Translations under genes and position numbers: made by a program
The notes under the pieces: generated by a model
Database searches by the model: none
The model's input: the letters and a program-made list of their open reading frames with translations, nothing else
What the model was told of the DNA's origin: nothing
Source: Plasmodiophora brassicae
Lineage: Eukaryota; Endomyxa: Phytomyxea; Phytomyxea; Plasmodiophorida
Assembly: GCA_036867785.1 (NCBI GenBank)
Contig: CP145415.1
Span: 744,001 to 808,000, forward strand
Reading direction: 5' to 3'
DNA: 64,000 bases
Shown: positions 34,856-45,600 of the stretch, piece by piece
Layout of the letters: each line of letters opens with the position of its first letter
Position numbering within the stretch: position 1 is the first letter of the stretch

Positions 34856-37469
34856 ATGTCATCGATGCTGGAAGAGCTCCGTGAGCTATCTGGGCTGCTG
34901 AAGGATGATATTATAACACCTTCGGAGTTCGATGATATGAAACGAGCGCTTATCGCCCGATACAAGGGATCAGGCAACACAGGTCCCAGCGACAACAGTC
35001 ACCTCGAGGAATCGAGTGAAGGTCAGCGAGTTTTTGCCACGAACGTTCGTGAATAACTGTCTCTCTCGTAGACGTGAATGGAAAGCAAGAAGCAAGACCC
35101 GCATCGTGTGCGTCTTCGTCAGACAGAACTCTTGACCCTTTCCGTCCTGGCTCTGCTGCTCACAGTACGTGTTGTGGTTACTTGTTCGTTCTTGAACTAA
35201 TGACGTTTGCTGACAGGTAGTTCATCGAATGCAACGTCCGGAAAGACTGTGACGTCGCAAGCGACTCTGCATAAATACTTCGGGCCGTCCATGTTAATGT
35301 CCCGTGGCTCCGGCGAGATATTCGTGTCCTCCAAGTGTCCAGCTATGGTCAAGGACAGGTTCACATGCTCTGAATGTGATAAACGCTGTCAAACCAAACA
35401 AGCCCTGATTTCCCACATGAAAACGCACAAGGTCGAGGAAGAATGTATGCCGAATGGAGTTTCTACGCCCAATATTGTGCCTTGTGTGATAATTCGTGGT
35501 TGTGTCATAGACCAAGCAAATCCCCAGCCTGATGAACAACGGGTTGATGGCCCTTCGTCGAAGCGCCAGCGTTATTCGTTTGAGCGCAAGGTGGATATTA
35601 TCAAAGAAGTATTGGACACGCAGCGTCCTAGCTCGGGTGAGAAGCGGTCTCGTGCGCTGGCGGTTCAACTTGTATCCGATGATACTGGTATACCTGCAAC
35701 GACCATCGCAAGATGGATGAAGAACGAAGATCAACTACGTGACCGTGTGGCTTCGTCGGCCGATCGTGCCAAGAAGTCCTCGTACAATCGCTGTTGGTTG
35801 AAGGACTTGCGGCACCTCGAAGAGGTGCTTGCTCGCGAGATCCGCAAAGAGAGGGCGAAAGGTGGTTCCGGGTTAACCGTCAAAGGTAACCGTTTTAACT
35901 GTGTAATTCCAGGTAGGAAAATATCGAAGAACTGGTCACTCTCAATGGCCAGGCAGATTCGTCGAAGGCCGAACATCGTAAATCCAAACAACGCGAAGGA
36001 GATTAAGCTCTCGTATGGGTGGTACTATCATGGGTTCCTTCCGAGGCACGATTTCTCCATCAGACGCGGGAACAACCGAAAGAAGATTGATGCAGTAGCA
36101 TACAAGCCCATCGTTTACGAATTTCATCAACTACTCGCGAAACGCAATTCCAGTCGTAGTGTATTTCCACATTCCATGTTCAACTTCGATGAGGTCCATT
36201 CCGCCTAGATGCTCTGTATTGCACTTCTTTGATGCTTTGCAGGTTCCTCTTCCATTCGTGAATGATGGTGACAGACGGACCGTTGACGACGTTGGCACAA
36301 AGCGAGTCTGGATCAGGCAGCCGGGTGCGGGAGATGAAAAGCGGCAGGCGACACTGTTCCTCTGCATTGGGGCGGATTGTGAGGTCCAACCGCGACCCCA
36401 TGTCATATTTCGCGGCAAGGGTACACAGATTCTCCGATCTGACGAGCCGAATCAATGGGTGTGTTCTTCACTGGACGCTTCAAATCAACTTCTAAGTGCC
36501 ATTTGTCACAGGACTCCAGGGTGTCGGTCCATTTTCAAGAAAACGGATGGGTTGACACCAAGACCGCTGTAAACATCGCGAAGGTCATGCAGCAAGATCC
36601 TGCGTTCGTAAACCCTGACGAGAATCGGACCTTCCTCTGCGACAACCTTCAATCCCACAAGGCACCAGAGTTTGTCGATTCGATGAAGTCCTTGGGCGAA
36701 ATCGTGCTGTTTCCGCCAAACGTTACTGATTTGTTGCAACCTGGTATGTATTTCGTTCACCTTGATTTTCCCATGCTAATTGTCGTTGACAGTCGATGCC
36801 GGCGCCGGTCGGATGATGAAATATCTGATCGCATCGCGGCTTGATGCGCAGATGGACGATGACGCTGCGTTCTCATCCAAATGGTTAGGAGGAAAGTTCA
36901 CGGCTTCCGAGCGTCGCGTCCTCATTACCAACTGGGTGGGTGAAGCGTGGGAGCGGTTGTGTCAAGCGGGGTACATTCATAAGTACTTCGAGAAGACCGG
37001 TTGCCTGCTTGGTACGGTGGGTGCGGATCCCGGCAGGATCAAGATCCAGGGTCTTGATGAGTACCGGTTTATCCCGAACGTCCCGTTCATAATTAACGTC
37101 GATGACGGGACAGATTCCGACAGCAGCGACAGCGGCGAATTTTCTGAAGGCACCTACAAGGCCGCAGACCCTAGTTCATCGGACGAGGACGCGCCTATCC
37201 TGTCGTATGAACCCGGACAAAACCGTTTTCGTGAAGGCGACTATGTCGAGGTGTTCGACTCCGATGGCCAGCCGCTACTCACCGGCTCTGTTACTGCACC
37301 GCGTACCTCTCTACACGGACAGCCTGTGCCCGACGGCCACATCGTGGTCGTTATCGCACGACTGCACACTACAAGTTGTCTGGGCGTGGATCACTTTGGA
37401 GAACCTGTTGGCGTCGGAGGATATACTGCCGTCCCTGTGAATCGAGCATTCCTGTGCTGCGACAAATAA
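34856..37469 (+). CDS. Pogo-like DDE transposase with SHOCT-like, PIP-box and C2H2 modules
   Basis: Six exons (34856-35021, 35072-35164, 35217-36193, 36243-36458, 36512-36743, 36793-37469) give an uninterrupted 786-aa protein. In order: a SHOCT-like helical pair ('LLKDDIITPSEFDDMKRAL', residues ~15-40), a PIP-box-like 'QATLHKYF' (~105), a C2H2 finger ('CSECDKRCQTKQALISHMKTH'-type spacing), a psq/HTH-like region ('YSFERKVDIIKEVLD') and the DDE_1 catalytic core. In the core the first Asp is in 'MFNFDEV', the second in 'FLCDNLQSHKAPEF', and the third follows 'LFPPNVTDLLQPVDAGAG'. The acidic C-terminal tail is typical of pogo/CENP-B relatives. The enzyme would cut and paste the element in the nucleus. 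All catalytic blocks are intact, so it may be active or recently so. Confidence 0.88.
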
Positions 37470-37661
37470 ATGTTCCGTTTCTTGTTGTTTGGGCTAATCG
37501 GGACCAGTCTGTGGTTGAATTACGCAACGTAACTCCAAGTATAAACTGTGCTCCTGATAAGACCCCAAGCACTGAACCTACCCAAAAAATATTTCACAAT
37601 AAGACCCCAAACCCTCACAATGCTCTATGACCCCGAACCCCAATTATTTCAGTTCGGGGCT

Positions 37662-37679
37662 TATTAGAAGCAATTACTG
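37662..37679 (-). repeat. Right terminal inverted repeat of the transposon
   Basis: Read on the minus strand this is 'CAGTAATTGCTTCTAATAAG', matching the left end. A TA follows at 37680-37681. Confidence 0.8.
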
Positions 37680-37747
37680 TAGTGCCGTCGTCGATCCGAT
37701 CGACGCAGTCCGTGGCGAGCATTGGTCGAGGGACGACGACGCACGCG

Positions 37748-38362
37748 ATGACGTTGTTCCACTTCCTGAACTGTGCGGCGCTGTCGCTCGGCCCGCACGC
37801 CGTCGTCTACCATTTCCAGTACGCGGCGTCGCGGACAACGTTCACGGCGCTGCTCGTGTACGTCGTGCTGAACCTGGTGCGGATCATCGCCGTCGTCCCG
37901 GTCGTCGGCAATTCGCTGGTCGTCGCGAGGGCGTTCGACGTGGCCGGCCTCTGGGCGACGCTGACGATGCTGTCGGCGCGGAACGCGACGCTGGTGGCGA
38001 TCGCGTGGGCGGCCATTGATTCCGTCTGCTCGAACGCCATGCTGCTGATCGACCTGCTCCGCTCGAGCGAGTTCAGCTGGGGCGCGCTCGAATCCGCTAT
38101 GCTGTCGAGCCCCACCCTGCTGATGACGATCGCCGTCGTACTGTCCATGGCGGACGCCAGACGCAACCCGAAATCCGCCAGCGCCGCCGGCGCGTTTGTC
38201 GCCAACGTTCTCGCTTTCGTCGTTGCCGGCCCTGTCCTGCTAGCGAAAGTGCAACATCATATCGCGTGTGCCGCCCTGACCGCCATCTCGTGTGGTCTGC
38301 TGGCCATGACAGCGTACGGGTCGCGCCTGTCCGATATCACGCTGGCCAAGAAGGCCAAATAA
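37748..38362 (+). CDS. TMEM147: TMEM147-family ER membrane protein
   Basis: The 204-aa intronless product starts 'MTLFHFLNCAALSLGPHAV', matching the characteristic TMEM147 N-terminus 'MTLFHFGNC.AL...P'. It has seven predicted hydrophobic segments, the family 'DVAGLWATLTMLSARNATL' (compare DVADL...MSRN) and a C-terminal 'AKKAK'. In animals TMEM147 partners Nicalin and NOMO in the multipass translocon at the ER, assisting insertion of multi-span proteins. The ATG is fixed by the conserved N-terminus. The pogo-like transposon ends only 66 bp upstream, so the native promoter has either been displaced or lies in very little DNA. The ER location matches the nearby Doa10-type gene. Confidence 0.88.
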   Translation: MTLFHFLNCAALSLGPHAVVYHFQYAASRTTFTALLVYVVLNLVRIIAVVPVVGNSLVVARAFDVAGLWATLTMLSARNATLVAIAWAAIDSVCSNAMLLIDLLRSSEFSWGALESAMLSSPTLLMTIAVVLSMADARRNPKSASAAGAFVANVLAFVVAGPVLLAKVQHHIACAALTAISCGLLAMTAYGSRLSDITLAKKAK

Positions 38363-38588
38363 TGAACGGACGCGACGGCTGTGTGTATTTCCTCACCAGG
38401 CATCCATCGGTATGTGACTGTGCTTGCTCTTGACCTGGCCGGATGGCATCAGTACGTGTGACATGCGGTTGCACGATCTGCGAACTCACGTGAATGTCGC
38501 TGGCGCTGACCGTATCGCCTTCGCCATCGCCCTGGCCCAACTAACCGTCAGCCCTGGCAAGTGGGGGAGCGAGACAGTCGGGGAACAC

Positions 38589-39042
38589 TTACGTCGTCGC
38601 CATGGTGGCTGTTGGTACGATGTTTATCGTGCCGATGTGCCTTGTGCCCGTGATGGCTCTGGAGCACAGCAATGTTAATTCGCTGTAGCTTTCAGCCGGC
38701 AACGTGCGGTAGTACCGAGTGGCGTCGCTCGCGATCATCATCTCCATAGTCGTCTCCATTGTCGTCCTAATGGAATCATTGTTTACAATCTGTTCAGATG
38801 GATAGGCAAGGACCGCGCTAACGTCGTCGTCATCGTCGTGGTGTCGACCAGAACGGTACTTTCTGTCCTGGAAGCATTGCACACCGTCAGTCCAAAGGGA
38901 CGTAGCTGTCAGCGTACTGAGTCCTCACGCCATCATCATTGTTCATATCGAAGCGGTCGTCGTGCCTCTTGGCGATCACGTAGGTCGCCAATGCAGAAAC
39001 CGCAATCATGCCGACCACCAACCTCAGCTGAAAGGGCGACAT
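38589..39042 (-). CDS. Possible small single-pass or secreted protein
   Basis: Two exons, 39042-38902 and 38867-38589, separated by a 34-nt GT-AG interval, give 139 aa in frame. The N-terminus 'MSPFQLRLVVGMIAVSALAT' is a hydrophobic helix that could be a signal peptide or anchor. The rest is polar and rich in Asp, His and Tyr. A strong donor-like 'GTAAGT' overlaps the stop, so further 3' exons are possible. No family is recognised, the intron is shorter than most here, and expression is unproven. Confidence 0.35.
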
Positions 39043-39615
39043 CGGCTATTATGTTGTTGAATTATGACAAGGGCATTCCAGATACAGTCAGGTCAGCATG
39101 ACGCATAACCGATGAGTCACGTCGACATGGTGCTGCTCTCTAAAGGGACCCAGCGCCTACCGTTGGACCCACGCAACGTCACACCCAGAGCTGGGACCTC
39201 ACCACCCAAAGGTTTGAATCGTCCTCCGGTTGAGATCCAGCACCCAGTGTTTGGGTAATCGCGCCCCGATCTGGGTGCGTCATACGCAGGCGTTGTAGCA
39301 CGACACTCTCGCCCGTGACAGGGCTTCACAGAAATGGTTCCAGCGCGCCCTCAGGAGGACTACCATATTAGATAAGCGAGGAATGCACCGCAGGACTTTG
39401 TCGACCCAGCCCTCTGCCCCGACTTGTCAGAGCCAGTGCACCAGGACAGAAATATCCTATATAGGATATCTTGTGTGCTGCAGCCCAACCTGCAATGGCG
39501 GCACCAGCGGCGAAGTCGGATGACCAGTGGGCCGCCAGGACGACGCTGACGCTGACGGTCGAGGCAATGTAGCCGTCCCGCTTTGCACCCCCAGGAGACC
39601 CGCCATTGATCAGGT
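39043..39615. other. Intergenic stretch with short imperfect 'ACCCAG' repeats
   Basis: Between 39140 and 39290 variants of 'CCCAG' and 'TGGGT' recur several times, in places as inverted pairs. No coding exon is supported, although the 5' exons of the copine-like gene may begin here. Confidence 0.35.
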
Positions 39616-42439
39616 GTGTCTTTGTCGCAGGAACATACCGAGCTCGACACCGTATCTGGTAGCGGCCGTTATCTGCGGCGACCTCCACCTGCAATCCAGC
39701 GAGGTGGTCGGCTTGTGCAATGTAATAGCAGCACGCTATCGCTGGGCACTGTGTACCTGGCTCTGACCAACGACCCGAAGGTCAGCGCCAACGAAATGGG
39801 ACGCGTTCACTTCCAGCCGTCCATCGAGTTCCCTCTGGAGTTCGCCTCGCGGCAACAGATTTGCGTCAGGCTCTACTCGGCCACCACAAAGGACAAGCAG
39901 CCGGCGGTGACCTCAATCGAAGACCGGGTTGGGCACCCCACACCCGACCCAGACCGCCCAGCCTAATCCGTCATCAGATGGCCGCCCTGAGCCCGAACAT
40001 GTTCGCGGACATGGTCGTCCCCGTTATGGAGATGCTCCGCGACGCCAGCATCGAACCGGACGCGTTCGACCCCGCTCTCCAGACCGGGTTCAAACGCCCG
40101 CTGCGAACCGTGGTCCCGGGCGTAAGCGACGAGGCCCCCAGCATATCCATCCAATGGCGCGAGGTGCACCACAACACGCGTGTCGTCAACCTGCTACTGA
40201 GCGCCGCCCTCGTCGGCAACCGGTTCACCTGCGTCGACCGGTATTGTAGCAGTCGCGCAGTTACTTGTACCTGTTTTGTGACGCCGTGCAGGGCCCTGAA
40301 GACGCGCGTGCGCACCCGCCTGCAGGTCCTGCGGCAGCACGGGGGCACCGATGCCGACAAGACGTGGCGCCGGATCGTGGACACGGACCCGGTCGCCGGC
40401 TTCGAACCGTCGTGGTTCATCGAGCGCATCGCCGAGGACGAGATCACGCCCGACCCGGGCGATTCGCTGTGCGTCAAGCTGTGGCGAGACGCGGGCGCGT
40501 CGCGCCTGCTCCTGGGCGATGCGTTCGTCAGGCGCCGCGCCGTTGTGAAGCTGTTCACCGAGCTGGAGGCCCGACAACGCGGGTCGCTGACGGGCGCGAC
40601 CAAGGCCAGCGGACAGCGAATGAGCATCTTCGATGCGACCGAGAAGATGACGCCGTCGACGCTGTCGATAAAGCTCCGGTCGCCGAGCGACGAAACGCAG
40701 GTGGCCGCTGACGTGACGCTGGAGATCGCGCGCATCAACCGCGCCTTCACGATCTTCGAGTACATCACCGCCGGCATGATGCTGGACCTGACGATCGCTA
40801 TCGACGCGCACGCGCCCGGCGTCGGCACCGGCCTGGCCCGCGCCGCCAACGCCAACCCGTGTCTGATGGCCCTGGACCCGATCGTTCACCTACTGGCGCC
40901 ACACTGCTCGCGGATCTGCCCGATTGGATTTGTACTGGCGCCCGTGTCCAGCTCGTCGCCTGCACGACGTCCTGACGCTCCCCATAGAACGGTGCGCTCC
41001 CCGACGAACCGGGCAACGGCGGGTTCTTCCAGTTCAGGGTGCCCGGCGCCGATTCGAGCGGGCTCGTACGTGTCCAGCGGTCGTGTGGCGCGCGCGATTC
41101 TGTCATTGATCTGGATGCGCAGGTGGGCACCTGGGACGACCTGGTCGATGCATACGGGGCCACCATGGCCGCCGTCGAACGTGGCCGGGAACGCAACGCC
41201 GCCCCGCTCGTCGACTGTGCCGTGCAGGGCGTCCGGCCCATGACCGGCGAATCGCAGGCCTATGCCGTCCTGATCATCGTGACCGGCGGCGCCTTCGGCG
41301 ACATGGCCGCGTTCAGAACCGCGTCTGGCCGTCGTCATCAACTCGACCGCCGGCTCGCCATTGCTGAGCGTCCGTTGCGTTCAGGGTGTCGGAGGCGTCC
41401 ACCCGGCCGCTGTCGGTGGTGATCATCGGCATCCCGCCGACGAAACTGTCGCCCGCCGAGTTTGATGCGTTTCGGAAGCTGGTCGACGCTCCCGCGCAGG
41501 ACGGCGACGCGCGCAGCATCGTCCAGTTCACGACGGCGGCGATCGAGTCGCAGGGTGAACTCCAGCGGCAGAGCCGCGGGATCATGGTCGAACTCGAGGC
41601 GCAGATCCTCGCGTACGCCCATGTTGGGCACCCGACGTCGTCGCCCGGCTGATGTCCCCGCCTGCAGGTTCATGATCCAGAACCGCATCAAGCCGTTGCT
41701 GGTCAAGCCGCTGTTGGACAGGCCGACGCCGGTGGAGCCGCCGTCCAGGCCGGCCGCCACCGGGTCGCTGGGGCGTGCCGCGATCGCCGACCAGATGAGA
41801 TCGCCGGTATCCCGAGCGCCGTCGCTGTCCCGCCAGCGATCCGATTCGGATCGGATGACGCTGCCGGGGCAGAATCCGACGACGGACGCGACGACCGACG
41901 TTCGCGTGCAGGCGACAGGGTCCGCTCACCACGAGTCGGAAGACTCCCGACGCGAGAGTCGGGTCTCGTTTCACGAGGGGCCGCCGCCGCCGCTGTCGTC
42001 GATCAGGAAACCGTCGATGCGCGACGACAGCACGTCGACGAACGAGACGAACGCGTCGCGGAAGAAGACGCTGAGGCATGCGTCGGATGAGGGCGGGTCG
42101 TCCGAGGCGGCGTTCCCGGATAACGCCAGCCAGGCGTCGGCGAGGACGAACGCGACGACGGCGACGGTCGCGATGATGGCGAAGAACGGGACTGAGATGC
42201 GCGATGCCGTCGACAGGAAGTTGGCGGCGGACGCGCGCGAGTGGCGCCATAAGTCGTCGGCGCTGTTGGACACGCTGTTGCAGAGCAACGTGGCCTACCA
42301 GGCTGTCGTCCGGGCGCGCAAACAGCGATACATCCCGCCCAAAGTCGTCGAGCGAAAGACGATCGCCGACAAGGCCAGGGAGGCGGTGGCGGCCGCCGCT
42401 GTCGCATCAACGTCATCGCAGCCCGATAATGAACGATAG
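39616..42439 (+). CDS. Copine-like protein (C2-like region plus vWA/copine domain), 5' end uncertain
   Basis: A C2-like strand region ('GTVYLALTNDPKVSANEMG' ... 'QQICVRLYSAT') joins across intron 39928-39977 to a long central region. The copine vWA block follows: 'TIFEYITAGMMLDLTIAID' (compare FLDYI.GG...FTVAIDFT), 'AYAVLIIVTGGAFGDM', and 'RPLSVVIIGIPPTKLSPAEF' (compare MSI.IVGVG.A.F). The C-terminal ~250 residues are Ser/Arg-rich, disordered and end in a helical segment. Copines bind phospholipids in a calcium-dependent way and recruit partners to membranes. Recognised introns include ones around 40237-40290, 40938-41000 and 41311-41384. The start codon was not located, and the splice near 41628-41670 is ambiguous. 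Confidence 0.65.
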
Positions 42440-42646
42440 CGCGTCGTGGTCGGTGGCGCCCCCGGCATCGGCTAGCACTTCGCATCGTGACGCTGGCGAC
42501 ACGTGTGTCCATCAGGAGAGCAGGTGAACGCCATCCAGACCATGCCGTTTCATGTCACCTTTCGATACGTGGCACGTGGAGGAGGTCGCCAGTGCCAGTG
42601 GGAGTGTGCCCCACTGTGCCGAGTACCAGTCGGTGCTACTGCGACC

Positions 42647-45600
42647 ATGTCAGTTCGCGCGTCGTCGCTGTCGTCGTCCCTGTTCGTGCTGGCCGACCAG
42701 GAGGCGTTGTCGTCGTCATCGATCGCCATCGTTGGTGCGGTGGTCGAATGCCTGCAACTGGCCGGTACCGTCTTCCCAGACACGGGGTCGGCCGCCTGGA
42801 CGGCGGCCGACACAGCCCCGATTCGATCCGTCCTGCACGTATGCGACCAGAACCTCCTCGCCGCTCTGTTCGGCCCGGTCGCCACGTCATACGTCGTGTC
42901 CGTCATCACTGTCGCCCTTCTGGCATCGTTTGTCGCCATAGGATACGCCCACGATGCCGTCGGCGAATCCGCCGTCCGCCTCGCTTCCCGCGTCCTGCGC
43001 CGCGCCCTCTCCGCATCCACGACCATCCTCTACCTGCCCATCTTGCGGACGTTCCTCGCCATGCTGCTGTCGTCGTCACCGCCCTACATCGCCCTGGCCG
43101 CCGTCTGCCTCCCGCCCTTCGTCGTCCTGGCAGCCACGTGCACATGCACCCTCTTCGACCAGCACTTCGAGTCGACATCGCCGACGGCCCGCCCTCACTC
43201 CCGCCTTGAAATGGCGTACTTTCTGGCCCGGACCGCCGTCCCCATCGTCATGGTCGCGTTCCCGAAGCCCGTCATCGCCGTCTGCATCTCGTTCGTGATC
43301 GTATCCGTTGTCACGTACCTGTTCGTCAGGTACGTCCCTTACTACTCGATGCAGATGGTTCGTGTGCGATGCACGCTGCTGGTCGTCGTCGACTGGGTCC
43401 TCCTCAGCGCGCTCGTCGGCATGATATCCGCCGACCCGACCCGGTCCGGCGCCGTATCCATGCTGGCCGCCGGTGTCCCGACACTGGCCGCCCTAACGCC
43501 TCTTCTGGTTGACAAGCGCATCGCGGCGATCAGACGCACCGACGACGACAAGCTCGGGTCGGCGTGGGACGCCGAGGTCAAGTTCCGCCTCCTGCTCTGC
43601 GACGTCTATCGGGACACCGACCCGGACACGTCGGAGCGCTGCGAGGCCGCCCGAGCCATTAACGAGCGCAACGAGCGCCTGTACCCGTCAGCACCTATCA
43701 CCATGCTGAGATCCGCGCTGCTGCATGTCACCTTGTTCCACGTACCGTTCATGGCCAACACGGCGATCGCAACGGCCATGGCGTCCAGTGCAACTCTGCC
43801 CGACTTGTGGTTCGCCCTTCGGCGCTTGCAGCGGGTGCACGCCCAGCATATCCTGCGGTCGGAAGCCAGCCGTGACATTGTCACGTACGTGGAGTACGTC
43901 GGGCGAAGAGGTCGGCGCGACTATATGGCGAGCTGCGCTAATATGGCACGGGACTGACGGGCCAATGGCAGGGGAAGCAGCGCGCGCTGAGACCGAGCTG
44001 GCCCGGGCGCTGCTGGCGCTCTGGCGGGAGCTGACGCTGGACGTGCCGAACGTGACCAAGATGCGGTCGATGGCGCATGTCGTGTCGGTGGAGATGGGGG
44101 CGGCGCGCGCCGCCTACGCCGACTGCCTGCGCCGGTGGACCGGGTCGCCCACCACGTATCGGATGTATGCCGACTTCCTCGGCACGCTCCTGAACGACCA
44201 GCGGCGCGCGTCGAAGTATCGGGGGCGGGCCAGCGATCTGGGCGCACACGCCGGTGCCGCCTCGTTGTCGTTCCGGGCGTCGTTGTTCAACGACGACAAC
44301 TGCGTCTTGATCGTCTCGGGGGAGAGCCACAATCTGGGCGAGATCGTCTCTGCGTCATCGGCCGTGTCGAACGTGTTCGGCGCGGGGCGCGCCGCCGTCA
44401 TCGGCAAGAACGTCAGCACACTGATGCCGGACCCGTTCTCAACCGCCCACTCCCACATCATGCGTCGGAACCTGTCCCGGGGCACAAACGCCATCCTCGA
44501 TCAGCGCCGTCGTCTTGTCTGTCGCCGCGTCGACGACGGCACCGTGTTCGACGCCACCGTATTCCTGAAGCTGTTCATCGACCAGGAGCACCTGTCGGTG
44601 CTGGGCGTCGTGGACACGCGCCAGCATCGCAGCGTCGATGGGGACGCGACAGCCATCGTCGTCTTGGATGAGAACGGGATCGTAACAGCGACCTGTCGTC
44701 AGGCGCCGACCGTCTTTGACGTGCGCCCTGGCCTGCGATTCGAGGACGCCGTCCCCGGCTGGAATGGGCAGTCCAGGACAGGGGCGTTGATGACAACGGC
44801 CGGCAGACGACGACGAATCGACATTGACGCGGAGCCGTTCACGCTGGGCAACGAGGACGGTGCGACTGCCGCCTGCGTTGCACGCATCAAGGTGTCGTCA
44901 TCATCGCACATGGGCACCGAGAGTGAAACCGGGCTCGGGGCAGGTGCCGCTCCCAACTTGACGGACCTCCAGGTTGCCATGCTGAACGATGACGGCGAGG
45001 ACGATGAGGGCAACGACGGGTCGGCGATCGAGGTCACGTTTACCGACGACGAGGACGACGACGACGAAGAGTCCCAGCTGTTGGACAAGGCAACGAACGG
45101 CGGCGGGGCGTCTTCAGCTACATCGGCAACGGGAGCCGGTGACACCACGTCGCAGGACGACGACGCCACTCAACGGCAACGCGCGCTTCTGACTTGGCTA
45201 CAGCGAGCGACGGTCATGCTATCGATCGTGCTCTGCGTCGTAACGCTAGCGTCGTTGCCGATTCGATCAGCGTTGCTGTCATCGCAGGTCGCGACGATTG
45301 CGAAGTTGTCGTCGTCGGCGTCCCGATCCACCGACCTGATCACGATCGCGTTGTGCGCCCAGGACCTGAAGGACATGTCGGTTGGCATCCTGGACCCGTC
45401 CGGCCAGTCGGGTACCCGTGCGGACATTGTTGCATTCGCTGCCGACGTCGCCGCCAAGAACGGGGCCAGCATCCAGCGCGGCGACCTGGCCGACACGGCC
45501 CTGATCGACGACCTGACCATGTCGATGGCGTACGCCAACGAGATCGCCATGATGCCGTTGAACGCACTGGCGTCCAGCGCCGTAGTGGCCTTTCTGATGG

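Larger units (their letters stand above)
34590..37681 (+). mobile_element. Complete pogo-like (Tc1/mariner superfamily) DNA transposon
   Basis: Terminal inverted repeats begin 'CAGTAATTGCT' at 34592 and end with its reverse complement at 37679. They are flanked by TA dinucleotides (34590-34591 and 37680-37681), the target duplication expected for this superfamily. Subterminal direct and inverted copies of 'AATAAGCCCCGAAC' and 'GACCCC(G/A)AACCC' occur inside both ends. A single spliced transposase gene with an open frame fills the interior. The element separates the CTF-motif gene from the TMEM147 gene and ends 66 bp before the TMEM147 ATG. Confidence 0.88.

Noticed and set aside
39368-39694. 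Minus-strand 108-residue open frame
   Set aside because: It has no ATG start and no domain; the plus-strand copine-like gene better explains the right part.
40194-40889. Minus-strand 231-residue frame within the copine-like gene
   Set aside because: It is an antisense shadow caused by strong GC-ending codon bias; the plus strand carries recognisable copine motifs.
42963-43298. Ser/Pro-rich plus-strand frame inside the TmcB-like gene
   Set aside because: It is an alternate frame of membrane-helix codons; the helix-coding frame continues across the whole exon.
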